64,000 bases of DNA from Ruminococcoides intestinihominis. GTDB lineage: Bacteria; Bacillota; Clostridia; Oscillospirales; Acutalibacteraceae. Positions 32,532-42,082 of this stretch are shown in pieces; the stretch's first letter is position 1; every line of letters starts with the position of its first letter. A program made the position numbers and the translations under genes. The notes under the pieces were generated by a model, which saw nothing but the letters and a program-made list of their open reading frames with translations, made no database searches and was not told where the DNA came from. The stretch covers positions 1-64,000 of the forward strand of contig NZ_JBBMEY010000007.1 in assembly GCF_040096285.1 (NCBI RefSeq), in the 5' to 3' direction.

Positions 32532-34886
32532 ATGAATAAACATTTTAAAGCACTTGAATTTGATAAAATATTAGAAATGCTTGGCAAAGAATGTTCATTT
32601 GCCGATGCAAGAGAACAGGCACTTACAGTAAAACCTGTTTTCACAAAAGAAGAAACAGAAAAACTACTAAAAGAAACTGATGATGCCTATGTGCTTATCG
32701 GTAAATTTGGTACACCTAGCTTTGGTTCACCTACTAACTGTGCAAATCAGTTAAGAAGAGCACAAGCCGGTTCAGGACTAACTACCCTAGAGTTACTACG
32801 CATTGGTGAAAATTTACGAGTAATTCGTTCACTAAGACAATGGCGTAACGCAAGTGATGACAGAGCAAGTTCACTTGATAAATACTTTAACAACCTAATG
32901 CCAAACAAGTTTCTTGAAGAAAAAATCAATGATGCAATTATTGCAGAGGATGAAATTTCTGACAAAGCATCCCCTACTCTATCTGATATTCGTAGAAAAA
33001 TCCGTACTGCATCATCAAAGGCAAGAGAAGTTCTTGACAAAATAGTTAGAAGTTCCAACTACTCAAAGTTCCTACAAGACAAGGTTATCACTCAGCGTGA
33101 CGGTAGATTTGTTGTACCGGTAAGAGCAGAATGCAGAGGTAGTATTCCCGGACTTGTACATGATACATCAGGCAGTGGTCAGACAGTATTTATTGAACCT
33201 ATGGGTGTTGTTCAGGCTAACAACGATATTCGTATGTTACGAAACAAAGAAAAAGAAGAAATTGACAGAATTCTCCTTGAACTTTCTTCAATGGCAGGTA
33301 ACTGTGCAGACAGTATTATTGGTAGTTATCAAAACTTAATTGACCTTAATGTTATCTTTGCAAAAGGCAATCTAGCCTACACTATGAAAGCAGTTACCCC
33401 TATTGTAAATGACAAGGGTTACATCAACCTAAAGAAAGCTAGGCACCCACTAATCGACAAAGAAAAGGTTGTACCGGTTGATATTACTTTAGGCAAAGAC
33501 TACACACTATTAGTTATTACAGGTCCTAATACAGGTGGTAAAACTGTATCACTAAAGACTACCGGACTACTAACCCTAATGGCAATGTCAGGTCTTATGA
33601 TTCCTTGTGGTGATGAAAGTGAAATCTCTGTATTCAAAAAAATTCTTGTTGATATTGGTGATGAACAAAGCATTGAACAGAACCTTTCAACATTCTCTGC
33701 TCATATGACAAACACCATTGATATTCTAAAACAAGCATCAAGATTTTCACTTGTACTGATTGACGAACTTGGTGCAGGTACTGACCCAGTTGAAGGTGCA
33801 GCACTTGCAGTTGCAATTTTACAAAAATTAAAAGAAAAAGGTGCAAAAATCCAATGCACAACTCACTATGCAGAGTTAAAGGAATTTGCTATTACTACCG
33901 AAGGTGTAGAAAACGGTTGTTGTGAGTTTGATGTACAAACATTAAGACCTACATACAAACTTTTAATCGGTATTCCCGGTAAAAGTAATGCCTTTGCAAT
34001 CAGCAAAAGGCTAGGTCTTTCCGATGATATTATTGAAAATGCACAACACCTTGTAAGCAGCGAAAGCAGAAGATTTGAAGATACTATTGAACAGCTTGAA
34101 AAACGCAGACAAACACTTGAAAAGCGACTAAAAGAAGCTAACGACACAAAGGCACTTGCAGGTCGTCAAAGAGAAAAAGCAAACAGTATTATTGAAAAAG
34201 CTAAACGAGAAGCCGAAAGAGAAATTGAAAAGGCTCATCAAGAAGCTGAAAGAATCAGCAGTCGTACAAAAGCACAAGCACAAAGTATTCTTGACAGACT
34301 GGAAAACCTTGAGAAAAAACAAAAAATGTCTGCCGAAGAAAAGGCAAAACTTCGTAAAAGCATTGACAAAATGGAGAATACTGCTGATCCAATCAAGGAA
34401 AAGAAAAATGAAAAATACACACCACCAAGACCTTTTAAGGTTGGTGACTCTGTGCTTATCTTTGATATTGACAAAGATGCAGAAATTCTAAGTATTAATG
34501 AAAAAGACGGTACTGCTTATGTTCAGGCCGGTATTATCAAAACCAAGGTTAAATTATCTAACCTACGACTAAACAAAGAAAAGCCAAAGGTGACTGTACA
34601 GACTTCCAGAAAGAGAAATATGCCTAGCAAAATGGATATGAACCCAACAACTGAGGTTGATGTTCGTGGTGAAACTGCTATGGAGGCAATTATGGATGTT
34701 GATGCTGCTATTGATAATGCAGTGCTGATGAACATTAATCAACTGACAATTATCCATGGTAAAGGCACAGGTGTGCTTCGTGCAGAAATACAGAAATACT
34801 TGCGTACCCATAAAAATATCAAGTCCTTTAGACTTGGTAACTTTGGTGAGGGTGATGCCGGTGTTACAATCTGTGAAATTAAGTAA
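32532..34886 (+). CDS. mutS2: Endonuclease/ATPase MutS2 with Smr domain
   Basis: 784 aa, typical length. It has the MutS core without the mismatch-recognition domain. Walker A is 'GPNTGGKTVSLKT' (about 333), 'DIGDEQSIEQNLSTFSAHM' is the MutS signature and 'LIDELGAGTDP' is Walker B. A long coiled coil (about 510-640) leads to the C-terminal Smr nuclease domain ('EVDVRGETAMEA', 'IIHGKGTGVLR'). Family members act on branched DNA and on collided ribosomes. It ends the yqzL-recO-mutS2 unit. Confidence 0.97.
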   Translation: MNKHFKALEFDKILEMLGKECSFADAREQALTVKPVFTKEETEKLLKETDDAYVLIGKFGTPSFGSPTNCANQLRRAQAGSGLTTLELLRIGENLRVIRSLRQWRNASDDRASSLDKYFNNLMPNKFLEEKINDAIIAEDEISDKASPTLSDIRRKIRTASSKAREVLDKIVRSSNYSKFLQDKVITQRDGRFVVPVRAECRGSIPGLVHDTSGSGQTVFIEPMGVVQANNDIRMLRNKEKEEIDRILLELSSMAGNCADSIIGSYQNLIDLNVIFAKGNLAYTMKAVTPIVNDKGYINLKKARHPLIDKEKVVPVDITLGKDYTLLVITGPNTGGKTVSLKTTGLLTLMAMSGLMIPCGDESEISVFKKILVDIGDEQSIEQNLSTFSAHMTNTIDILKQASRFSLVLIDELGAGTDPVEGAALAVAILQKLKEKGAKIQCTTHYAELKEFAITTEGVENGCCEFDVQTLRPTYKLLIGIPGKSNAFAISKRLGLSDDIIENAQHLVSSESRRFEDTIEQLEKRRQTLEKRLKEANDTKALAGRQREKANSIIEKAKREAEREIEKAHQEAERISSRTKAQAQSILDRLENLEKKQKMSAEEKAKLRKSIDKMENTADPIKEKKNEKYTPPRPFKVGDSVLIFDIDKDAEILSINEKDGTAYVQAGIIKTKVKLSNLRLNKEKPKVTVQTSRKRNMPSKMDMNPTTEVDVRGETAMEAIMDVDAAIDNAVLMNINQLTIIHGKGTGVLRAEIQKYLRTHKNIKSFRLGNFGEGDAGVTICEIK

Positions 34887-34970
34887 TCTATAATTTAATG
34901 CACTTGTAAAATAACTTGCACACTTTTCTTAACAAAGCCGACAAACAATTTAACACTACAAAAGCTAAAA

Positions 34971-34996
34971 GGCAGTTAGTTCAAAAACTAACTGCC
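34971..34996. terminator. Bidirectional terminator between mutS2 and the convergent membrane gene
   Basis: A perfect 11-bp stem (34971-34981 with 34986-34996) with a CAAA loop is preceded by AAAA and followed by TAAATTTTTG. It therefore suits mutS2 on the plus strand and the minus-strand gene ending at 35009. Confidence 0.88.
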
Positions 34997-35008
34997 TAAA
35001 TTTTTGCC

Positions 35009-35794
35009 TTATTTTTTTAGTAGTATATCTAAGTCATGTTTATCTTGTTCATAATAATCAAAATCATCTTTTGTACAATCAACAACCTTGCGAATATTAT
35101 AGCTTTGCAACACTTCATCTAGCTTTACCAGTTCACCATAGCTATCGTTATCATACTTTTCATTAGCCGTAGTTTGGGTGTTACCACCTATCTTATATTC
35201 TTCACCGTTTTTCATTTCAATAGTAATCATAGCATTTCCATGGTCATCATCACTAACATAATACTTCTCAGCATCACTATAATTTACAGTATTACCTTTC
35301 CAATCAGTTATGCTATATTCAATGATTTTGTCATTTCTATAAACCACTTCACCTCTAAACATAAAAAGACTCAAAGTACAGTTTGCAACTAGGAATATAG
35401 CTATTGCAACAATAACAAAAGCAATAGTTTGTTTATCTGTCCAACCTGACTCATCATCATCTAATTCTTTAAGAATTTTTTCTGTTTCTAACTGTTCTTG
35501 TGCAGTATTAATATCCTTTTTCTCTGTATATGCCTCTATAACCCACTTAATTAAATATAGCAACACAAAAATAATCAGTGCTATCTCAACAAAAAATATA
35601 ACAAAACCTATATCCAATATTTTGCCTAAAGTAACACATATTACACCATTTTCATCACTATCAACCGGCATTATATTTTCCAGTAATTTAATAATCCTAC
35701 TTGCCAGAAAAAATCCACCTACTGCTGATATTGTGGCAAAAATAATTTTTATAGGGCTTAAATTTTTGATAGCTCTTATCTGTCTAAATAACAT
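35009..35794 (-). CDS. Unknown membrane protein with extracytoplasmic domain
   Basis: 261 aa. Three hydrophobic spans are visible: about 18-38, 55-87 and 122-147. A charged, Glu/Lys-rich loop lies between spans two and three. The last 110 residues are hydrophilic and rich in Asp, Tyr and Thr, probably on the outer side. No family or catalytic motif was recognised. The SD (AAAGGTG) supports the ATG at 35794. It is separated from the polysaccharide operon by a hairpin at 35811-35836, so it may be transcribed by read-through or from an unseen promoter. Confidence 0.65.
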   Translation of the reverse strand: MLFRQIRAIKNLSPIKIIFATISAVGGFFLASRIIKLLENIMPVDSDENGVICVTLGKILDIGFVIFFVEIALIIFVLLYLIKWVIEAYTEKKDINTAQEQLETEKILKELDDDESGWTDKQTIAFVIVAIAIFLVANCTLSLFMFRGEVVYRNDKIIEYSITDWKGNTVNYSDAEKYYVSDDDHGNAMITIEMKNGEEYKIGGNTQTTANEKYDNDSYGELVKLDEVLQSYNIRKVVDCTKDDFDYYEQDKHDLDILLKK

Positions 35795-35810
35795 AACTCA
35801 CCTTTACTAA

Positions 35811-35836
35811 AATGCACCCTAAAAATAGGGTGCATT
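35811..35836 (-). terminator. Terminator of the polysaccharide operon
   Basis: AATGCACCCTA (35811-35821) pairs perfectly with TAGGGTGCATT (35826-35836) around an A-rich loop, and the minus-strand exit is TTTTAG. It lies 8 bases past the stop of the small Cys protein gene and just ahead of the next minus-strand gene. Confidence 0.8.
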
Positions 35837-35843
35837 GATTAAA

Positions 35844-36023
35844 TTAATTCTGTTTTCTAACAATTTTGTATTCATCATATGGGTCATAGAATGAGCAATC
35901 ATCAAAGCTACCTTGCATAAACTTAACTGCCTCATCTTCATCTAAGTTTACATCACAAGTGTAGTAGTCAAACTCATCATCATACACATAATGACTACAG
36001 TAATCACAATTTGAACTTGCCAT
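35844..36023 (-). CDS. Small four-cysteine acidic protein (DUF6472-like)
   Basis: 59 aa, very acidic and Tyr-rich, with Cys at 6, 9, 23 and 43 that could bind a metal. The 'NCDYCSHYVYDDEFDYYTCD' start, the 'NLDEDEAVKFM' centre and the 'DEYKIVRKQN' end resemble the DUF6472 family of clostridial small proteins. The family call is from memory. A GGAGGCC site lies ahead of the ATG. It follows the FrhB-like gene by 22 bases as the last gene of the polysaccharide operon. Function unknown. Confidence 0.8.
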   Translation of the reverse strand: MASSNCDYCSHYVYDDEFDYYTCDVNLDEDEAVKFMQGSFDDCSFYDPYDEYKIVRKQN

Positions 36024-36045
36024 AACGGCCTCCTGATATTTTATA

Positions 36046-37269
36046 TCATCTAAGTTTGTTAATTAATCTTTTTACTTTTAGTGGTGTATAACCCCATAAA
36101 AGTCTAGCATAATATTTCTTTCCGAGAGATTTTTTATATGCTTTTTCAAGGTTATCATAACCACCATCTTCAAAAGCTTTCAAAAGCATTTCTCTGTTAC
36201 CACTTCTATGACTAGGCTGATTAAGTTGAGCATTACCTTTTTTCACTTTTTCAAATGTTGAATCCATTAAGTCCATTTTACTGCTTAGTTCTTTAACAAG
36301 TTTTTCACCTTTATCTGTATTTACAATTAGACAAGATACACCTTGTTTTGAATTAATATTACCACCATTGCCGGTTAAATAGTTTGGATGTTCCTTCTCA
36401 ATTCCCCAATAATCACCAATTGTAAAATCAGCAGGTCTGTTTTCACTTGCATAAGGGCAAGTATAACAATTTTCTCTATAAATCTTGGATTCCAAAAACA
36501 TTTTGTAATATGATGACAACCCAGACTGAATAAGTTTTACTTTTTCTACACCATCTTTTTGGTAAACAATCTTGGCATTCAAACCCCAACCGTTCGCCTT
36601 ATCTCTAAAATAGAAATTAGTAACCTTTCCACCAAGTTTATTTTCTAAAGACTGTATATAGCCTTGAAAAACTTTTTCGTTTGGAACACCGTGACAAATA
36701 ATATCAACAGTAATAAGGTTCGAATAGTCCTTACCTAAGTATCCTTTTAAGCCATCAACTTGACAAGGAGTACCTGAAAACAAAACTTCCTTACCATCCA
36801 CTAAATCTTTTTTTACATTTTTTAATGTTTCTTCACCTACAAAGCTCTGTACATACTTTGAACCTTGTATTTTATATATGTCACTCTTATCTGTAATACG
36901 AATATGTCTTGGTAATAATTTACCATCTTTAGTTATAAAAGCACAACCGTATACTGATCCATTTTTTTTAATAACATTTTCAGCAAAAGAAGCAAACACG
37001 CCACCTGAGGCAGATTTACCAAGTAAAATTTTGTCCTTTGCTACAGCTACTTTAGTTATTCTATCCTTTTTCTTTTCAGCTGCAGGATCTTTATATGCAC
37101 ATACTTTCTCACACATTCTACAACTGACACATTTGTCATAATCAATCTGTGGATATATAAAGCCCTGACTATCCTCTACCATTGAAATCGCTTTCTTAGG
37201 ACAAACATTTGCACAAGCACAACATCCACAACATTGACTTTTATCTTGAAACAAAACTACCTTATTCAT
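36046..37269 (-). CDS. Fe-S protein of the FrhB/FdhB family (polysaccharide-linked)
   Basis: 407 aa. Two 4Fe-4S motifs open the protein: 'CCGCCACANVCP' (about 13-24) and 'CVSCRMCEKVCA' (about 42-53). The FrhB/FdhB N- and C-terminal domains of the coenzyme F420 hydrogenase beta family follow, with additional Cys at about 260-270. Such proteins, here without hydrogenase partners, commonly sit beside polysaccharide pyruvyltransferase-family genes in surface glycan loci. A flavin redox role in glycan modification is inference. Its start overlaps the wzx stop by 8 bases. Confidence 0.85.
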   Translation of the reverse strand: MNKVVLFQDKSQCCGCCACANVCPKKAISMVEDSQGFIYPQIDYDKCVSCRMCEKVCAYKDPAAEKKKDRITKVAVAKDKILLGKSASGGVFASFAENVIKKNGSVYGCAFITKDGKLLPRHIRITDKSDIYKIQGSKYVQSFVGEETLKNVKKDLVDGKEVLFSGTPCQVDGLKGYLGKDYSNLITVDIICHGVPNEKVFQGYIQSLENKLGGKVTNFYFRDKANGWGLNAKIVYQKDGVEKVKLIQSGLSSYYKMFLESKIYRENCYTCPYASENRPADFTIGDYWGIEKEHPNYLTGNGGNINSKQGVSCLIVNTDKGEKLVKELSSKMDLMDSTFEKVKKGNAQLNQPSHRSGNREMLLKAFEDGGYDNLEKAYKKSLGKKYYARLLWGYTPLKVKRLINKLR

Positions 37270-38707
37270 AATTATTTCCTTTTCTCTTAAGCTTTGCTGT
37301 AACTTTACCCAACATTTTTTTACACATATTAAATATATTAATAATGAAATCTCTAAATATAAATGAAATTACTAGGAACTCTACAACTAGCAAAATTTGA
37401 CCTACAATATTATCAATAAACATTGTAGTACCCATTACCACTAAAAGAATATAACATATAATATGTTTTTTCTTTAAAACATAAATCTTTAAATATTTTC
37501 TGGTATGTACTGCTCTAAACGCATATACGGAAAAATACCCACAAAATGTTGCAAATGCAGCACCTGATACCCCGAAAATTGGAATAAAAGCAAAGTTCAA
37601 AATGATATTAACTACTGCACCCATCATACCGGAAAGCAAAAATCCCATACTATCTTTATTCACAGTATATGATGTTGACAAAAATGTACCCAGTGTCATA
37701 AACAAGTAACCAATCATCAAATATGGAGTGTACTTCCAAGCTTCATAATAATCATTAGAAACATACAGTTTCATAAATATTTTCATAATCATCAAAAGTC
37801 CTGCCGTAATAATAACAACAGTCTTTACCATTTGGTCATACATTTTGTTGCTAAACTCTTCTCTATCGTCACTTTTATCTTCCTTAATAGCAGAATAAGA
37901 CCATGCTTGATTAAAGATAACTGAAAGAGTAGAAAGAAGTGTTGGCAACTTATAAGCAACTGCATATAAACCGTTAGCATGTGTACCGATCATAGAAGAA
38001 ACCATAATTCTATCAGATGAATTCATAATCCACCACATAAAAGAGGTTGGAATTAAAACAACTGAATAGGAAATCATTCTCTTTAATAACTTAAAATCTA
38101 TTGAAAAATGACGTATTGAACTTGGAACACCACCAACAAAGAATGCATAACCGGTAGTAATAATGTTAGCTAAAATATAAGAAGTAAAGTAACCCGCAAC
38201 ACCTTGCTTTAACACAACTAAGAAAAGAATATTAAGTAGTGCTATACTTAAGGAATGCAAAATACTACTTACTGCATATTCCGTCAACTTTTCTCTACCA
38301 CGCAGGTTACAGTTACACATTTGGCAAATACCTAAAGTAATACTGTAAAAATATATGTAATAACTATAATCTTGGGTTGATTTAAATAAAGTTGAAATAG
38401 GAACTATCAATCCACCAACAACCATTGAGATAATCATAAACAGATTACCTATGTTCATAATCTTATCGTAATCAGCATCTTCATCAAGTGCAAATCTCAT
38501 TACAGATTCACCGATATTACAAGTCAAAATAGGTACTAAAACTGTGCAAATAGAGGCTATCAAGTCTGTTACACCATATTCACTTGTAGAAAGAGCATTT
38601 GTGTAAATTGGTACAAGGAAAAAGCTAATCATCTTTGTACCTATGTTACCTAATGCAAATAACGCTGTATTTTTGGCTAAATATTTTCCTCTTTCATTTT
38701 TCTTCAT
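37262..38707 (-). CDS. Oligosaccharide flippase (Wzx-like, MOP superfamily)
   Basis: 481 aa with about 12-14 membrane segments and the typical start 'KNTALFALGNIGTKMISFFLVPIYTNALST'-type region (Arg/Lys-free first helix, conserved 'TSEYGVTDL'). It should move undecaprenyl-linked repeat units to the outer face. The polysaccharide synthesis family (PST) fits best. Position at the end of the operon after wzy and the pyruvyltransferase gene supports the call. The basic tail (KKMLGKVTAKLKRKG) is cytoplasmic. Confidence 0.9.
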   Translation of the reverse strand: MKKNERGKYLAKNTALFALGNIGTKMISFFLVPIYTNALSTSEYGVTDLIASICTVLVPILTCNIGESVMRFALDEDADYDKIMNIGNLFMIISMVVGGLIVPISTLFKSTQDYSYYIYFYSITLGICQMCNCNLRGREKLTEYAVSSILHSLSIALLNILFLVVLKQGVAGYFTSYILANIITTGYAFFVGGVPSSIRHFSIDFKLLKRMISYSVVLIPTSFMWWIMNSSDRIMVSSMIGTHANGLYAVAYKLPTLLSTLSVIFNQAWSYSAIKEDKSDDREEFSNKMYDQMVKTVVIITAGLLMIMKIFMKLYVSNDYYEAWKYTPYLMIGYLFMTLGTFLSTSYTVNKDSMGFLLSGMMGAVVNIILNFAFIPIFGVSGAAFATFCGYFSVYAFRAVHTRKYLKIYVLKKKHIICYILLVVMGTTMFIDNIVGQILLVVEFLVISFIFRDFIINIFNMCKKMLGKVTAKLKRKGNNYE

Positions 38708-38710
38708 TTC

Positions 38711-39805
38711 TTATAAACCCAATCCATCCAAATATTCTTGTGTTTTCTGTCTGTTCTCTTTAATAATAGAATCGAAACTACTGTAATCACCAACAAAATC
38801 TAACTTTTCAACAATTTCCTTATTACTATAAATTAAATGATCTGATATACCTACACGGTTAACTAGGTCAAGCAATTTATTCTTGTTACTTTCTCTAACA
38901 ACAACACCAACTCTTTTATGAAATTTTGATGAGAAAATTGTACCATGAAAAGTATCAGTAAGAACACACTCTGCATTTTTAAAATATGCTAATAATTCAA
39001 ATGGTGTAAGAACCTTAAAATCATCTGCCCAATACTGGGAATCACCTAAACTAATAATTTTCATTTTATTTTTCTTTGCATATTTCTTAACAGTATCAAT
39101 TAATTCTGAGTCTTTGAATCTGTTTTTGTAGGCATACACAACCATATACTTCTTAGGAAAGTTAATTTCCTTTTCAGCCTTAGCAACTTCCTCAGAAAAA
39201 TTATACATTAATACCGGATCAAGATTGATTACCGGCTTAATACCACATAATTTTTCTACAAAATCAGCAGTATTAGCATCTCTAACAGAAATATTCTCCA
39301 TACCGGATAGAGAATCTGCAATTGGCTTTATGTACTCTTTTGGAACATCACCATAATCTGTGTAACCACAAGAAGCTGCATAACTGGCAACTTTCTTTGC
39401 ACAATCAATTTTACCAAATAACTGTAAACTGATACCGTATGGATTAGCCTTGTTACAGTTAAAAACTTCATCACTACCGATAATAGCCATATCGCAAGGA
39501 ATTGATGTGCATATTTCATCAGTTAGCTTCAAAATACTTTTTCTTTTTTCTTCAAACATTTGATTTCTTTTATCAGCTCTTAATTTATAAATTAATCTTC
39601 TAAAAGAATATTTATCAAATGTTCTCTTATGATCTGCAAGGGTAGTACCCTTCTCTACTCTTACGCCTTCATGGTCACCTTGCTCAATATCAATAAAAGA
39701 AACTGTATGATTACCTTTGTTTTCTATCAGTTTCTTTAGACCATAAGCCTGTAAGAACGAACCATAGTTATAAACTCTCTGCATAGATAAAATATCAATT
39801 TTCAT
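38711..39805 (-). CDS. Polysaccharide pyruvyltransferase family protein, copy 1
   Basis: 364 aa. It belongs to the PF04230 family, which transfers pyruvate ketals from PEP to sugars or has related roles. Visible markers are 'ILSMQRVYNYGSFLQAYGLKKLI' (outline of the N-terminal motif), 'IGSDEVFNCN', 'VLTDTFHGTIFS' and 'NLDPVLMY'. It is about 35-40 percent similar by eye to copy 2 at 44214. It lies between wzy and wzx, overlapping wzy by 11 bases. Confidence 0.88.
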   Translation of the reverse strand: MKIDILSMQRVYNYGSFLQAYGLKKLIENKGNHTVSFIDIEQGDHEGVRVEKGTTLADHKRTFDKYSFRRLIYKLRADKRNQMFEEKRKSILKLTDEICTSIPCDMAIIGSDEVFNCNKANPYGISLQLFGKIDCAKKVASYAASCGYTDYGDVPKEYIKPIADSLSGMENISVRDANTADFVEKLCGIKPVINLDPVLMYNFSEEVAKAEKEINFPKKYMVVYAYKNRFKDSELIDTVKKYAKKNKMKIISLGDSQYWADDFKVLTPFELLAYFKNAECVLTDTFHGTIFSSKFHKRVGVVVRESNKNKLLDLVNRVGISDHLIYSNKEIVEKLDFVGDYSSFDSIIKENRQKTQEYLDGLGL

Positions 39806-41021
39806 TTAACAATCTATTTGTATTTCTTAAATACAAATCCTTTCTATTTAAATCACTATTATTATAACTTTTTAAAGAATTAACAAATGCTAATCCTAAG
39901 AAAAACATACCTGAAAGATTTATTTCTACTGTACAACAAACTGCCATTCCATACAAGAATGCAACCATCGGAAATACCCTTTTAATCGGTACAATAGATA
40001 CTTTTTTGTGGGAAAATACATTCCAGCAAACAATACCAAAGACTATAAGACCTATAGTACCAAAGTCTAGCATTATCTTTAAAATACCATTTTGAGCATT
40101 TCCCCAACCTAATATATCGGAAATATATGTACTATTCATACCAAAACCGTAAATTGGACTTTTCGCAAATGCAACTAATGCTAATGCAAACATTTCAACT
40201 CTACCTGTCCAAGTAACATCTCTTTTAAACACATTAGTAATTAAATCTTGGAATGCACTGCTTTGTAAGAGAGCATTTGTACCTATAAGTAGAAATGTAA
40301 GTCCGAATATTACCAAACAATAAAATAATGGTTTTGTAAGCACCTTGCTTAATTTACCCTTTTTATCACTGACAAATAGTAATATACCCATTAAAATCAA
40401 ACCAACTAAACCTGTATTACATCCGGCTATTAGAGAAATCAAAGCAAAAACTACAGTCAAAGTTAATGTACCTATCTTTCTATGCTTAGGCTTCTTAAAT
40501 ATACAATCTTGCATATGACATAGTGCTAAAAAAGCCATATTAGTGTAACTAACAAAAAATTTATTACCGGTAAGATAATAAGATAAAACCTCATTACCAC
40601 CAATACCATTACCCATAGTCACAAGTACACACAAACTTGATACTACAACAAACGGTAAAAAGGTTTTCCATACTGTATTAGCTACATTTACAAAACCTAT
40701 TTTACCCACCAAAGTTCTAACAACACAAAACAGTAAAACATATTTATAATTTGTAACAAATGCTGTCATGGTAACTGAATCAAATCCATGATTAAGTATT
40801 GTACACAATACAGATACAACCAAAAACAAGCCTATTGCCCAGCAAAGTTTTATATTCTTAAAAGTTTCCTTGAACTTAAAAGACATTGCAGTAACCACAA
40901 ATTCTAAAGCAAGTGTTATTATGTTGTTTATTGTTTGGCTTAAATACGGAATATTAAAAACTGTTAAAGAAAGTAGTATCAATAAAACAGTAGTATATTT
41001 GATTTTTAAATTAACTTTCAT
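39795..41021 (-). CDS. O-antigen-polymerase-like membrane protein (Wzy)
   Basis: 408 aa with about eleven membrane segments and one larger outer loop near residues 250-310 ('RDVTWTGRVEMFALALVAFAKSP' region, in line with the O-antigen ligase/polymerase family). Wzy proteins join repeat units outside the membrane. Sequence conservation in this family is low, so the call rests on topology, on the 'W.GR...W/F' loop motif and on position between glycosyltransferases and wzx. Confidence 0.75.
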   Translation of the reverse strand: MKVNLKIKYTTVLLILLSLTVFNIPYLSQTINNIITLALEFVVTAMSFKFKETFKNIKLCWAIGLFLVVSVLCTILNHGFDSVTMTAFVTNYKYVLLFCVVRTLVGKIGFVNVANTVWKTFLPFVVVSSLCVLVTMGNGIGGNEVLSYYLTGNKFFVSYTNMAFLALCHMQDCIFKKPKHRKIGTLTLTVVFALISLIAGCNTGLVGLILMGILLFVSDKKGKLSKVLTKPLFYCLVIFGLTFLLIGTNALLQSSAFQDLITNVFKRDVTWTGRVEMFALALVAFAKSPIYGFGMNSTYISDILGWGNAQNGILKIMLDFGTIGLIVFGIVCWNVFSHKKVSIVPIKRVFPMVAFLYGMAVCCTVEINLSGMFFLGLAFVNSLKSYNNSDLNRKDLYLRNTNRLLNEN

Positions 41022-41041
41022 TATAAAAATACATCCCTACA

Positions 41042-42073
41042 TTAAATATTAAATTTATTTTTTAATGCCATAAAATCATATAATAATTTTGTATTTTTAT
41101 GTATTATCAAATTGTTAATAAATCTTGATTTTATAGGTACTAAATTGTTTTCATATTCAGAAAAAGCTTTTTGCAACACTTCATCATTACAAATAGCTTT
41201 TATATTTTCTTTTGCTTTTTTCTTGCCATTTTCATTAGCAAATTTCTGTTCCAACTTCACACAATATCTTGTTACGGAAATAAATGTTGTCATTAACCTT
41301 TGCTTACTTTCATTGTAAAGATTAAGTTCTTTCATTCGCTTAACCATTTCAAGATAAAGAGTTTTCTGTAGTTCAAATCTATTTGATCTATATTTAGTTG
41401 TTAATGAACCCTCGTTATCACAATAGCAGTAACCTGTATCACCACTCATTACAACTCTTTTTGCATATCTGTAGTATTCCGTATCAAAAATTATATCTTC
41501 GCTAATAAATACTCGTTCTGATGGAAACTTTAGATTGTACTTACTGATAATATCCATAGAAAACAGAACCTTCCATACAGACATTTCAATATAGTCTGTA
41601 AGGTTATGTTTTTTACCAACCATTCTAACTAATACTTCTTTAGGTACGTCATCACCTTCATAAACATTGCCAACAAATTTATTAGCAACAACAACTTCCC
41701 TATCACTATATACTCTGCGAAAACCTCCGATGGCAGTATCGGCATTTGCTTTTTTCAAGTCATTATATAGGTTTTCAACCATATCTTTTTGTATATAGTC
41801 ATCACCGTCTACAAAAATAACATACTTACCGGTAACATATTCCAGACCGGTATTTCTAGCAAAACCAAGACCTGCATTCTCTTTATGTACTACCTTTATA
41901 TTAGAATATTCTTCCTGATATTTATCGCACATTTCTCCGGAATTATCCTTTGAACCATCATCAACAAGTATAATTTCTATATTCTTATATGTTTGATTTA
42001 CAACACTGTCAACACAACGATTTAGATATTTACTAACATTGTAAATAGGTATAATAATTGATATTAGTTCCAT
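41042..42073 (-). CDS. Family 2 glycosyltransferase
   Basis: 343 aa. GT-A fold, inverting type. The N-terminal 'ISIIIPIYNVSKYLNRCVDSV' outline, 'EIILVDDGSKDNSGEMCDKY' and 'FVDGDDYI' (DXD metal motif) are typical of GT2 enzymes in capsule and exopolysaccharide loci. Sugar donor and acceptor are not predictable. The C-terminus is basic and likely peripheral to the membrane. It precedes wzy in the operon. Confidence 0.9.
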   Translation of the reverse strand: MELISIIIPIYNVSKYLNRCVDSVVNQTYKNIEIILVDDGSKDNSGEMCDKYQEEYSNIKVVHKENAGLGFARNTGLEYVTGKYVIFVDGDDYIQKDMVENLYNDLKKANADTAIGGFRRVYSDREVVVANKFVGNVYEGDDVPKEVLVRMVGKKHNLTDYIEMSVWKVLFSMDIISKYNLKFPSERVFISEDIIFDTEYYRYAKRVVMSGDTGYCYCDNEGSLTTKYRSNRFELQKTLYLEMVKRMKELNLYNESKQRLMTTFISVTRYCVKLEQKFANENGKKKAKENIKAICNDEVLQKAFSEYENNLVPIKSRFINNLIIHKNTKLLYDFMALKNKFNI

Positions 42074-42082
42074 AAAAAACCC

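Noticed and set aside
36046..37269. True F420-reducing hydrogenase subunit
   Set aside because: No hydrogenase large or small subunit genes are nearby, and the genomic context is glycan synthesis.
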